This document shows, one piece after another, positions 30,856 to 38,638 of a DNA stretch of 44,310 nucleotides. The position numbers were made by a program, and so were the translations under genes. Under the pieces are notes generated by a model. The model worked only from the letters and a program-made list of their open reading frames with translations. It was not told the DNA's origin and did not search any database. Origin of the DNA: an uncultured Bacilli bacterium (GTDB taxonomy: Bacteria; Bacillota_I; Bacilli_A; RF39; UBA660). Where the stretch lies: the NCBI GenBank assembly GCA_944371685.1, contig CALVXV010000001.1, forward strand, positions 1 through 44,310, given 5' to 3'. Position 1 is the first letter of the stretch; every line of letters starts with the position of its first letter.

Positions 30856-32583
30856 ATAGAAATTAACATATTTATGTAGTTTATAAATTGTACCATTGAT
30901 TCTAAGGTATATATAATATTTTCCTTTAATTCCATCTTCACTTATATAGCGAGAAGTGGTGATTTTTTTCTTAGAATCGGTAGGAGTTAATAAATTATAA
31001 GTTTTCTTATCTAAGACATTATCTAAAATAATTTGCACATCATCATTTTCTTTAAATGTACCTTTAACTTTTAAACCATATACATCTTTATAAAGTGAAA
31101 TATTATATTTCTTTAAAATATTATCGTCATTTTTAGCACTTAAAAGTAAATAATTATTAGTGGTTTCAGATTCACCTAAACTACCAAGTCTGACACCATA
31201 AACTCCAGTATACACATCATTGGCATATAGACTCATTTTTTTGGTGTTATATAAAGTTGAATTTACATTCATTTTAATGACACTTGTGTTATCTTTAATT
31301 TCCATAAGAGTATGACCTTGGGTAATTACAAAATCGTTATCACCTAAAATTTCTAAATAAGTTTCTTCGTTAGTTGGTAATTCGAAATTATCAAGCTCTT
31401 TAACAGTTCTATTTGAATAATCTATTTGGTATGTTAGTAAATGTTTTTTACCATCTATTTCGCTAGCAAAAATCATTTTATTATCGCTAAGTAAATTAAC
31501 TGATTCTGGTTTGTTAGGATAATTAAAGTCGCCATCGGTTTTAAGTAAATATGGTTTATAATCATTACTAACTTTGTTTTTATCGGCAATAATCCAGTTA
31601 ATATCTAAAGTCGTATAATCCAAATTTACAATCATATTACCATTATATCCTGATATTGTAATTGAATTAGTATTGATATCATAATTGATTGAATTCATAC
31701 CAAACCAATTATTTTTCTTTTTACCAGGTAAAATTTTATATAAATCAATTTCTTTAACAATGTTGCCACTAGCTCTATCAATTTCAACAGCTATATCTTC
31801 TGATGTTGATCGGCCATAACGATTAGAAGCTAAAAGTAAATTACCATTATTTAATTCATAAACATCATGGTGATAACCACCTGGAACGGTGTATTCATAA
31901 TAAACTTTACCAAGTAAATCCATTTCAATTAAACCAATACTGTAATTTTTTCTAAGAGTTTTATCACTACTAAGTAAGATATGACCATTATTTAGTCTTT
32001 GAATGTCCCATTTATAATCGCCAATTAAATACCATCTAACTTCACCGTTTTCATCATAAGCAGCCGTATAACCAATTTCTTCTGGAGTTGTAAAATAAAA
32101 CTCATCAGTATCAAAATTTTTATTAGATAAATCGGTTACTTTGGAAAAATCATCGGGTAGAGCAGAGGTTGTAATTGTAAGTTCTTTAACTGTACCACTG
32201 GCTTCGACAATAACTTTGTTATCATATCCAGCATATAGTCCATAGATTGGTAAAATGTGAACTTTAGCTGGCGTAAATGTATGTTTTAAGTCTTTGGCTC
32301 CATCTTTACCTTTAATTGTTATTGTTGTGGTTGTTAAGTCTTTAGTTTGAAAAACAATTAAAGCTGAAAGTGGGGAGTTACCATAAGGATTTAAAATGAC
32401 ATTAGGATTATCAATGGTGTAATTTGTATTGCTTAAATATTGTTTTTCACTTTGATTTTGAAGATAAAATATATCACTTTCAGTATCAATTGGGATGTTA
32501 TCCATAACATAATTATAAATAAATATTGAAGCTGCAAAAGTGACAACAACTAGTATAATGTATTTTGCAATTATTTTTTTCAT
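30853..32583 (-). CDS. Arylsulfotransferase (ASST)-family protein, active-site variant
   Basis: 576 residues. A signal-anchor helix (about 5-27) and an N-terminal Ig-like ASST_N domain (about 40-145) are followed by a beta-propeller-like ASST domain (about 160-540). One family His pair is present in GGYHHDVYELNNGN (238-239). Two other positions differ from active PAPS-independent arylsulfate sulfotransferases: the usual W-x-H-x-N-S reads W-F-G-M-N-S (293-298), and the usual S-x-R-H-Q segment reads S-G-Y-N-G (311-315). Loss of these His and Arg residues suggests altered or lost transferase activity, perhaps a binding role on the outer membrane face. It follows def by 10 bp and has AGGAGG, so it is cotranscribed with def. 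Confidence 0.8.
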   Translation of the reverse strand: MKKIIAKYIILVVVTFAASIFIYNYVMDNIPIDTESDIFYLQNQSEKQYLSNTNYTIDNPNVILNPYGNSPLSALIVFQTKDLTTTTITIKGKDGAKDLKHTFTPAKVHILPIYGLYAGYDNKVIVEASGTVKELTITTSALPDDFSKVTDLSNKNFDTDEFYFTTPEEIGYTAAYDENGEVRWYLIGDYKWDIQRLNNGHILLSSDKTLRKNYSIGLIEMDLLGKVYYEYTVPGGYHHDVYELNNGNLLLASNRYGRSTSEDIAVEIDRASGNIVKEIDLYKILPGKKKNNWFGMNSINYDINTNSITISGYNGNMIVNLDYTTLDINWIIADKNKVSNDYKPYLLKTDGDFNYPNKPESVNLLSDNKMIFASEIDGKKHLLTYQIDYSNRTVKELDNFELPTNEETYLEILGDNDFVITQGHTLMEIKDNTSVIKMNVNSTLYNTKKMSLYANDVYTGVYGVRLGSLGESETTNNYLLLSAKNDDNILKKYNISLYKDVYGLKVKGTFKENDDVQIILDNVLDKKTYNLLTPTDSKKKITTSRYISEDGIKGKYYIYLRINGTIYKLHKYVNFY

Positions 32584-32593
32584 TGTTTTCCTC

Positions 32594-33142
32594 CTAAATT
32601 AGTCTAATTTCATTTTCGTTATAAAATGGTTTTTTTTTGTCAATTCTATCAAAGAATAAGATTCCATCTAAATGGTCAACTTCGTGCTGGAAAGCAACAG
32701 ATAAATCTTCTCTAGCTCTAATGGTAATTTTTTCACCATCTGGATCGTAACCAGTAATTGTTATTCTAGCATATCTAGGGACATGACCTTCAACTTCACG
32801 GTTTACACTCAAACATCCTTCACCGGTTTCCAAAGCAATTTTTTCTTCTGAGTGACTGATTATTTTCGGATTTACAATTACATAATTTTGGAATTTTCCA
32901 TCTTCATATTCATATACGATAACAATAATTCTTTTTAGCTGTCCAAGTTGTGGGAACGCAAGCCCCATTCCTGGCCTTAAATCATATTTTTCGGCATATT
33001 TTTCTATTTGACTATATGTTAGATGTTTAATAATTTGATCAATTGTTTTTTTGTCCTCTTTTGATAGTGGAAGCTTTACTTCTTTACTTTTTTGCCTTAA
33101 AATTTTGTGTTTTTCATCTAAAATATTTAAAGGTTTAAACAT
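32594..33142 (-). CDS. def: Peptide deformylase
   Basis: 182 residues, the type II length of Gram-positive bacteria. All three motifs are present: GMGLAFPQLG (motif I, about 58-67), EGCLSV (motif II, Cys metal ligand, about 107-112) and QHEVDHLDG (motif III, HExxH, about 149-157). It removes the N-formyl group from nascent proteins. The Phe in motif I replaces the common Ala. RBS GGAGGTGG precedes ATG. A consensus promoter lies at 33257-33229 with a leader of about 80 nt. The ASST-like gene follows in the same operon. Confidence 0.95.
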   Translation of the reverse strand: MFKPLNILDEKHKILRQKSKEVKLPLSKEDKKTIDQIIKHLTYSQIEKYAEKYDLRPGMGLAFPQLGQLKRIIVIVYEYEDGKFQNYVIVNPKIISHSEEKIALETGEGCLSVNREVEGHVPRYARITITGYDPDGEKITIRAREDLSVAFQHEVDHLDGILFFDRIDKKKPFYNENEIRLI

Positions 33143-33228
33143 AATCCACCTCCATATATCTATTTTATCATATTTAAACTTAAATAATTAAAGTTTTTGC
33201 TTTAATTTACATCTTAAAAGCAAAGAGT

Positions 33229-33257
33229 ATTATAAACTTATAATGGTAAAATGTCAA
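33229..33257 (-). promoter_or_regulatory. Consensus promoter of def
   Basis: On the minus strand, TTGACA (33257-33252), 17 bp, TATAAT (33234-33229). The leader that follows contains a TTTGCTTT/AAAGCAAA inverted repeat that could form a hairpin. Confidence 0.8.
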
Positions 33258-33265
33258 AATAAAAA

Positions 33266-33281
33266 AGCCTATAAATGAGGC
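33266..33281 (-). terminator. Weak terminator of the XRE gene
   Basis: On the minus strand, GCCT pairs with AGGC around 7 nt, then TTTTTTATTTTG. The stem is short. It lies between the XRE gene and the def promoter. Confidence 0.45.
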
Positions 33282-33289
33282 ATATAAAT

Positions 33290-33556
33290 TTAATTTTTAG
33301 ATTTGTATAGATCAACTCGTTTAGGTAATTTTTTGGCTAGACTAGCTGTTGTTTCGTCAAATAATAAATTAACTTTGATTCCAAACGTTTTAGCTATATT
33401 ATCAATGTTTTTACAAGTTAAATTTGCATCGCCATTTTCAATAGTACTAATATATGCCATTTTAAATTTTGTTTTATTGGCAAATTGTTCTTGGGTAAGG
33501 TTGTTTTGATATCTATACCATTTTGTATTTAAACCAACTAATTCCATTGCTTTCAT
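33290..33556 (-). CDS. XRE family transcriptional regulator
   Basis: 88 residues. One HTH_3 domain (about 10-68) has LTQEQFANKTKFKMAYISTIENGDANLT, then NIDNIAKTFGIKVNLLF, the canonical XRE helix set. A short basic tail follows. I take ATG 33556, preceded by GAGTGAT; the GTG at 33565 is part of that site. Two copies of ATTAAG-N6-CTTAAT lie in the divergent region (33582-33599 and 33650-33671). The nearer copy overlaps its own likely promoter, so self-regulation and control of the divergent surface gene are likely. Confidence 0.88.
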   Translation of the reverse strand: MKAMELVGLNTKWYRYQNNLTQEQFANKTKFKMAYISTIENGDANLTCKNIDNIAKTFGIKVNLLFDETTASLAKKLPKRVDLYKSKN

Positions 33557-33581
33557 ATAAATCACTCTACCTTTACAAAAT

Positions 33582-33599
33582 ATTAAGACAAAACTTAAT
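33582..33599. promoter_or_regulatory. Operator copy 1 (ATTAAG-N6-CTTAAT)
   Basis: ATTAAG (33582-33587), ACAAAA, CTTAAT (33594-33599): a perfect 6-bp inverted repeat with a 6-bp spacer, 26 bp upstream of the XRE start. Confidence 0.6.
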
Positions 33600-33649
33600 T
33601 ATATATAAATTATAAATTTAAAGTGTAAACAACTTAATACCACTAAATA

Positions 33650-33671
33650 TTATTAAGGTATATCTTAATAA
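33650..33671. promoter_or_regulatory. Operator copy 2 (TTATTAAG-N6-CTTAATAA)
   Basis: TTATTAAG (33650-33657), GTATAT, CTTAATAA (33664-33671): same core and same spacing as copy 1. It lies just upstream of the likely -10 (TATACT, about 33689-33694) of the broken surface gene. Confidence 0.6.
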
Positions 33672-33721
33672 GACTCTAAAAATATGTTATACTTCAAATA
33701 TAAAGTAAAGGAGAAGTATTT

Positions 33722-34607
33722 ATGAAAAAAATTAAAGAAGTTTCAAAAAGATATTTAATAGGATTTGTAATAGGCATAGTAGTTTGGGGTGGAATGAGTG
33801 CAATAGCTATGACTTATTTCCCATCAAACCAAACAACTTGTGATAATAGTGTAAGTGGACTTAAAAGTAAGGATGTGCAGGGAGCCATAGATGAGCTTTA
33901 TAAAACTTGCACAGCAAAGACAGTAAATATTGGCGGTATTGAAGTACCTTTAGAAGATGATGGAGATGGTTTATGTGAAGATGAGAAGGTGTAAGAACAA
34001 CTGGATATTGTTCACAAGGTAGTGCTCCATTATATGGGTGCGACGCATGGAGTTCAACGACAAATATGGTAGGAAATCCCATTGAATTTTCAAATGGTAT
34101 ATGTGCTGCTATTGTTGAAGATGATAGTGAAATATTAAAATATTTAAATTCAAAATTTTTGAATAGTATAAGTGAAAATAAAGATAAAATAATAAATCAT
34201 ATTTGGAATATTGGCGGGGTTGTACAATTGGAAGATAGTATCAAGTACAATTAGAAGATGAGAAGGAATATCAGTGGAGTGGGAAGGTTGGACTTATAAG
34301 TATTAGTGATTATCTTAAAGCAAATGGTCAACAAGATGCTTGTGGAACTTATTTGAAATATAGTAGTATTGTTGAAGGATTGTGTTCAAATTTTGTTTGG
34401 ATGTATTTACAAAACAGCAATTGGTGGACAATATCTCATATTAAAAATAGTGAGGTACTTCCTCAGGGTGTATATTTTATTTCAAAAGTTATAGGAGTTA
34501 ATAATGCAAATGTAATTCATGATGTCCGTCCTGCCTTATATTTATCCTCTGAGATCCAAATTACTGGAGGAGATGGCAGCCAAAATAATCCATATACGAT
34601 TGAATAA
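33722..34607 (+). pseudogene. Frameshifted paralogue of the AIDEL surface-protein family
   Basis: Three consecutive frames together make one gene of the same family as 20036-20950. The first (33722-33994) gives the basic start, a membrane helix and MTYFPSN followed by VQGAIDELYKTC. The second frame (about 33985-34254) continues with VRTTGYCSQGSAPLYGCDAW. The third (about 34260-34607) ends DVRPALYLSSEIQITGG with NNPYTIE, matching the C-terminus of the intact paralogue. At least two frameshifts are needed, near 33985 and 34240-34265. The second lies at a near-duplication of CAATTGGAAGAT and CAATTAGAAGAT. The N-terminal 90 residues could still be made. RBS AAAGGAGAAG precedes ATG. Confidence 0.75.
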
Positions 34608-34664
34608 AATTAAAGATTTTATTAAAATTTAATGGTTTTTAGAATGCTGTAATTATTATTTAGA

Positions 34665-34690
34665 GGTATCAAATAATTTTGATATCTTTT
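34665..34690 (+). terminator. Rho-independent terminator behind the broken surface gene
   Basis: GGTATCAAA (34665-34673), TAAT loop, TTTGATATC (34678-34686), then TTTT. The stem contains one G-U pair. The rest of 34608-34750 holds nothing recognisable. Confidence 0.75.
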
Positions 34691-34750
34691 AATTTAATAT
34701 TTATATATAAAAAAATTATATAGCTATGATTTTTCATTATAAGTATAGGG

Positions 34751-34779
34751 TTTAAAAAACTAAGATAGTAATGTATAAT
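34751..34779 (+). promoter_or_regulatory. Promoter of the CYTH-radical SAM-lysR operon
   Basis: TTTAAA (34751-34756), 17 bp, TATAAT (34774-34779). GGAGG and ATG 34801 follow. Confidence 0.6.
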
Positions 34780-34800
34780 ATAGTAGAAATGGAGGCTTTT

Positions 34801-35376
34801 ATGGGAAAAGAAAAAGAAGTAACGATTTTGGATATTAATGAAGAAGAATTTGTTAATAAGTTATTAAAAAATGGTGCTGTCAAACAAGATGAATTTTTAC
34901 AAAGAAGATATACTTATGATTTTAATCCAGTTAAAAAAAACAAGTGGATTAGATTAAGAACTAATGGGAAAAAGACAACTTTAACAATTAAAGAGATAAA
35001 GGATAAATCAGCCATAGATGGAACAATGGAACTGGAGACAGTTGTTGATGATTTTGATGTAATGAATGATATTTTAAATGAATTAGGCTATCATTATCGT
35101 AATTATCAAGAAAATTACCGAAAAATTTATTTGATGGATAATGTAGAAATTTCTATTGATTCATGGCCATTAATACCAACTTATGCGGAAGTGGAAGGTA
35201 AGAGTAATGAAGATGTTATAAAGGCTTTAAATAAATTAGGATACACTTTAAATGATGTAACTACTTTAGATGTAACCTCTATTTATAATGAAATATATAA
35301 TATTGATTTACTAAAAATAAAAGAATTAAAGTTTGAAGGGAGTAATCATGAAAGTATGCTGGAGTATAACAAGTAA
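34801..35376 (+). CDS. CYTH-domain (class IV adenylate cyclase/triphosphatase-like) protein
   Basis: 191 residues of the CYTH (triphosphate tunnel) fold. It has the start KEVTILDINEEEFVNKLL, then LQRRYTYDF, WIRLRTNG with KKTTLTIKE (alternating basic residues lining the tunnel), DISIDSWP-type strand EISIDSWPLIP, and AEVEG (about 135-139). The classical N-terminal E-x-E-x-K motif reads E-K-E-V-T, so its Lys is replaced by Thr. Family members hydrolyse or cyclise triphosphates (ThTPase, CyaB). Start ATG 34801 follows GGAGG; the ATG at 34771 overlaps the -10 box. The gene overlaps the radical SAM gene by 29 bp. A second CYTH gene lies at 39352-39933. Confidence 0.88.
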   Translation: MGKEKEVTILDINEEEFVNKLLKNGAVKQDEFLQRRYTYDFNPVKKNKWIRLRTNGKKTTLTIKEIKDKSAIDGTMELETVVDDFDVMNDILNELGYHYRNYQENYRKIYLMDNVEISIDSWPLIPTYAEVEGKSNEDVIKALNKLGYTLNDVTTLDVTSIYNEIYNIDLLKIKELKFEGSNHESMLEYNK

Positions 35377-36085
35377 ATGTAATAGAAATTGCAGATATTG
35401 TTTTAGATTTAATAGACAAGATTTATCTTTAAAAGAAAATGAAAAAGTTTTAGACAGTTTATTCAAAATGGGGGTAAAGAAAATTTCATGGACTGGTGGT
35501 GAACCATTTTTATACGATGATTTGCCAATTTTACTAAAAAAAAGTAAAGAATATGGAATTATTAATTCTGTGAATACTAATTTAACGACAGTTGATTTAG
35601 ATAATTTAAAAGATAAAATTAAAAATGTTGATAGATTAATTATATCTTTAGATTTTATCTCAGATGCTTTGAATGAAAAATATGGAATAGGAAAAGATTA
35701 TTATAAACATGTTTCTAAGATATTAAAACGAGTGAAACAAATCAAACCTGATATAATTTTGCAATTAAATACAGTTTTATTTAGTGGGAATATTAATTAT
35801 ATGGATGGCTTATATAAGGAAATTTGTAAATATGATATAGATTATTGGAAAATAATTCGTTTTTTACCGATTAGAGGTAAAGCTTATGAAGAAAAAAATA
35901 ATTTATCAATTGAGGATGATCAATTTGAAAAAATTTTGACAAGGTTTAAACAAAAAAAACAACATTTTAAAATTATTATTCACGGATTAAAAGAAATGGA
36001 AAAAAAACATATTATAGTTTTAAGCTCTGGGAAACTAATTTATAGTGAAAATGGGAAGGATAAAGAGATTAAATCTTTAATTTAA
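35348..36085 (+). CDS. Radical SAM enzyme, nucleotide-type candidate
   Basis: 245 residues. The [4Fe-4S] motif is C11-N-R-N-C15-R-Y-C18, with the SAM-binding T-G-G-E-P at 49-53 and a VNTN strand at about 75-78. There is no SPASM or other Cys-rich tail, so it looks like a single-cluster enzyme. The segment W-K-I-I-R-F-L-P-I-R-G (about 171-181) and the lack of extra domains are reminiscent of viperin-like enzymes, which convert CTP to ddhCTP, but I cannot assign it to that family. Start ATG 35348 follows AGGGAG and lies inside the CYTH gene, so translation is coupled. lysR follows 16 bp downstream. Confidence 0.82.
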   Translation: MKVCWSITSKCNRNCRYCFRFNRQDLSLKENEKVLDSLFKMGVKKISWTGGEPFLYDDLPILLKKSKEYGIINSVNTNLTTVDLDNLKDKIKNVDRLIISLDFISDALNEKYGIGKDYYKHVSKILKRVKQIKPDIILQLNTVLFSGNINYMDGLYKEICKYDIDYWKIIRFLPIRGKAYEEKNNLSIEDDQFEKILTRFKQKKQHFKIIIHGLKEMEKKHIIVLSSGKLIYSENGKDKEIKSLI

Positions 36086-36101
36086 GGAAGGAAATTTTAT
36101 A

Positions 36102-36995
36102 ATGGATAAAAATATCAATTTGAATTTGTACCGAATTTTTTATGAAACAGCTCAATATCATAGTATTTCTGATGCGGCCAAAAGTATGTATTTATCACAG
36201 CCCGCTATCAGTAAAGCAATTAAAAATTTAGAAAATGAACTGAATGTTATGCTGTTTTATAGAACACTTAATGGAATTATTTTAACTGATAAAGGTAAAG
36301 AATTATATGAGTTAGTGGAAGATGCTTTAGGTAATTTTAGACAAGCAGAAAAACGGATGCTTGAAAATAAAAATTTAGAGAAGGGTTCTTTGTCAATTGG
36401 TGTAAGATCAAATGTGGCATCATTTTATTTATTGGATAAGATTGCGTCTTTTCATAAAAAATATAACAAAATTGATATAGTGATTATTGATAGACCAAGT
36501 AGTGAGCTATTAAGAATGCTTTCAAATAATGAAATTGATTTTGTATTAGATTCTGTATCAGTAAAAGATGAATTAGATGGATTTGACGTTAAACCATTAG
36601 ATACTTTTACGCATACATTTATAGTTCTTCCTGAGTTAAACGTTTTACCTTATAAAGAAAAATATCATTTAAAAGAATTAGAAAATCTTCCACTTATATT
36701 ACCGGTTTCACATAGTTCACATAGACAGTATTTAAATAATTTAGCACAAGACAATAATACTAGTTTTAACAATGTCCTTTCTATAGAAACAAGTGAACTG
36801 ATTTATAGTATGGTAAAAAAAGGTTTGGGTATAGGCTATATTTTAAGAGATATGGTAAAAAGTGATATTGAAAGTGGCAAATTAAGAGAGATAAAAATAT
36901 ATGAAGAATTACCAGATATATCTTTAAATTTAATATGTAAACAGAGAAATTTAACTGAAGCCCCTAGACGTTTTATAGATGAATATTTAAAATAA
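36102..36995 (+). CDS. LysR family transcriptional regulator
   Basis: 297 residues, the standard LTTR length. The N-terminal winged HTH (1-62) has YRIFYETAQYHSISDAAKSM and SQPAISKAIKNLENEL. A linker helix and a periplasmic-binding-protein-like effector domain follow (about 92-295). LTTRs respond to a small-molecule ligand, often one from the pathway they control. It is the last gene of the CYTH-radical SAM operon and lies directly before the kinase-radical SAM operon, so it is the obvious candidate regulator of both. RBS AAGGAAGG precedes ATG, and a terminator follows. Confidence 0.93.
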   Translation: MDKNINLNLYRIFYETAQYHSISDAAKSMYLSQPAISKAIKNLENELNVMLFYRTLNGIILTDKGKELYELVEDALGNFRQAEKRMLENKNLEKGSLSIGVRSNVASFYLLDKIASFHKKYNKIDIVIIDRPSSELLRMLSNNEIDFVLDSVSVKDELDGFDVKPLDTFTHTFIVLPELNVLPYKEKYHLKELENLPLILPVSHSSHRQYLNNLAQDNNTSFNNVLSIETSELIYSMVKKGLGIGYILRDMVKSDIESGKLREIKIYEELPDISLNLICKQRNLTEAPRRFIDEYLK

Positions 36996-37020
36996 CATGA
37001 AAAAATGTTATTTTTTTATT
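36993..37020 (+). terminator. Rho-independent terminator behind lysR
   Basis: TAACAT (36993-36998), 6-nt loop, ATGTTA (37005-37010), then TTTTTTTATT. It includes the stop codon. The following AT-rich 138 bp up to 37158 probably holds the next promoter (a TATGAT lies near 37130) and has no ORF. Confidence 0.65.
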
Positions 37021-37158
37021 ATTTTTTTGAATAGTAATTACCGAAAAATATATTGATAAAAAAATTTTTTATACGAATAATTAAAGGTTATAATTTTATA
37101 AATTATTGGTATTTTTAAACTATTTTATTTTATGATACATTTAAGTTGAGGAGGAAAT

Positions 37159-38637
37159 ATGTATAAGGTAATTGCGATTAGTGGAAGTTCAGGTAGTGGA
37201 AAAACTACAGTTAGTGAAGAAATTTTAAAAAGGGCGAAAAAGTTAGTTTATTTTGATTTTGGTTTTCTATTTAGACCAATTACATATTATTTAGTGAATG
37301 AATTAAATATGGATGAGGATAGTATTAAAAATATGGTTTTAAGTGGGCAACTGCAAAGATTTATTAAGGTTACATATAAAGTTATTAATAATAAAGTGGA
37401 AGTTGGTGTTAATGGTAAATTTTATAGTTTTGATGTTTTAAATACACCAAAGATGAATATGGATACAATTACAGTTGGAACAATTATTGGTGATACACTC
37501 AATGACGCTTTAAGAAGTATAGTGGATGATTTAAAAAAGGAAAATAATGTATTACTTAATGCGAGAAGGCCGATAGTTGCTTATCCTAAAGCAGATTGTC
37601 ATATTTTTTTAGAAGCTAGTTTTGACGAGAGAATTAAAAGAAAAATGCTTATGAATAATGAAGATTATGAAACTACTTTAAAAAAGTTAAAAAAACGTGA
37701 TGAAAAAGAAGAAACTAGTGGTTTTTGGGAAAAATATGATTTTACAAAAATTATTGATACAACAAATTTAACTAAGGAGGAAGCGGTAGATAAGGTATTA
37801 CAGGTAATAAAAAATGAATTTGTCAGTTTTAATAATTTAACATTAATTTTAGGATCATATAAATGTAATAAGAATTGTCCATATTGTATAGCTAAAAATA
37901 ATAAAAAGTTTTCTGCAGACGATAATTTAGATTACTTAGATGAAGTTTTCAATGAATTATTAAAATATAAAATTAAATTTAAGAGATTTGTTGTTAGTGG
38001 TAATGGTGAACCGTCATTTTATTCTTTAGAAAATTTAAAAATTATAAGAGATTTACTGATAAAATATCAAGAATTGTTTGAAATAGTTAGGGTTCATTCT
38101 TCTGGGAATATTTTTAGTGAGGAAAAGAAGTTTAAACTTTTTAATTTATCAAATTTACCACTGGAATTTGAGGTTCTAAGAGTTGCTTTAAATCCATATA
38201 TAGATATGAATATTTTAGGATATGATGAAGATTATTTAAAAACAAATTCGTTTCATGAGGGAAATATAAAATGTGATATTGCTTTAACTGATTATTTAGA
38301 AGCTGATGAATTAAAGTTTAAACTTTATAATTTTTTGGAAGATAATCCGTCTATAAAAAAAGTTAGGTTAAAAAGTTTATTAGCGGGTGATAGCACTAAT
38401 ACTAAGCAGGCACAATGGGTAAGAAAACATTCTCTTAGTGCGGATAAAATTCAAATGATTATAGAAGAACTTGGTTTAAATTTAAATGATGGGATTTATA
38501 GTTCTGATGATGGTAAAATTATTTATAAAACAAATGGTGATTATACTTTTGATTATGTAATTAATGACGGAATATTTCAAAATTATAATAATGAAAAATG
38601 TAGTATGAAAGTGTTAAGAAGAAAGTTAGGTGGCTAA
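37159..38637 (+). CDS. Cytidylate-kinase-like domain fused to a radical SAM domain
   Basis: 492 residues, an unusual fusion. Residues 1-220 are a P-loop kinase of the cytidylate kinase type: G9-S-S-G-S-G-K-T16, then NARRPIVAYPKADCHIFLEAS (about 134-154, equivalent to the GRDIGTVV region), the lid LKKRDEKEE (about 177-185) and IIDTTNLTKEEAV (about 198-210). Residues 224-490 are radical SAM, with C236-x3-C240-x2-C243 and G-N-G-E-P (281-285). The kinase would phosphorylate a nucleotide and the second half would modify it or a related substrate. GAGGAGG precedes ATG 37159. The gene overlaps the hydrolase region downstream. I know no named protein with this architecture. Confidence 0.85.
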   Translation: MYKVIAISGSSGSGKTTVSEEILKRAKKLVYFDFGFLFRPITYYLVNELNMDEDSIKNMVLSGQLQRFIKVTYKVINNKVEVGVNGKFYSFDVLNTPKMNMDTITVGTIIGDTLNDALRSIVDDLKKENNVLLNARRPIVAYPKADCHIFLEASFDERIKRKMLMNNEDYETTLKKLKKRDEKEETSGFWEKYDFTKIIDTTNLTKEEAVDKVLQVIKNEFVSFNNLTLILGSYKCNKNCPYCIAKNNKKFSADDNLDYLDEVFNELLKYKIKFKRFVVSGNGEPSFYSLENLKIIRDLLIKYQELFEIVRVHSSGNIFSEEKKFKLFNLSNLPLEFEVLRVALNPYIDMNILGYDEDYLKTNSFHEGNIKCDIALTDYLEADELKFKLYNFLEDNPSIKKVRLKSLLAGDSTNTKQAQWVRKHSLSADKIQMIIEELGLNLNDGIYSSDDGKIIYKTNGDYTFDYVINDGIFQNYNNEKCSMKVLRRKLGG

Positions 38638-38638
38638 A

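Noticed and set aside
35348..36085. Naming the radical SAM gene as viperin
   Set aside because: The resemblance is limited to size, single cluster and one segment. The general radical SAM motifs do not distinguish the family.
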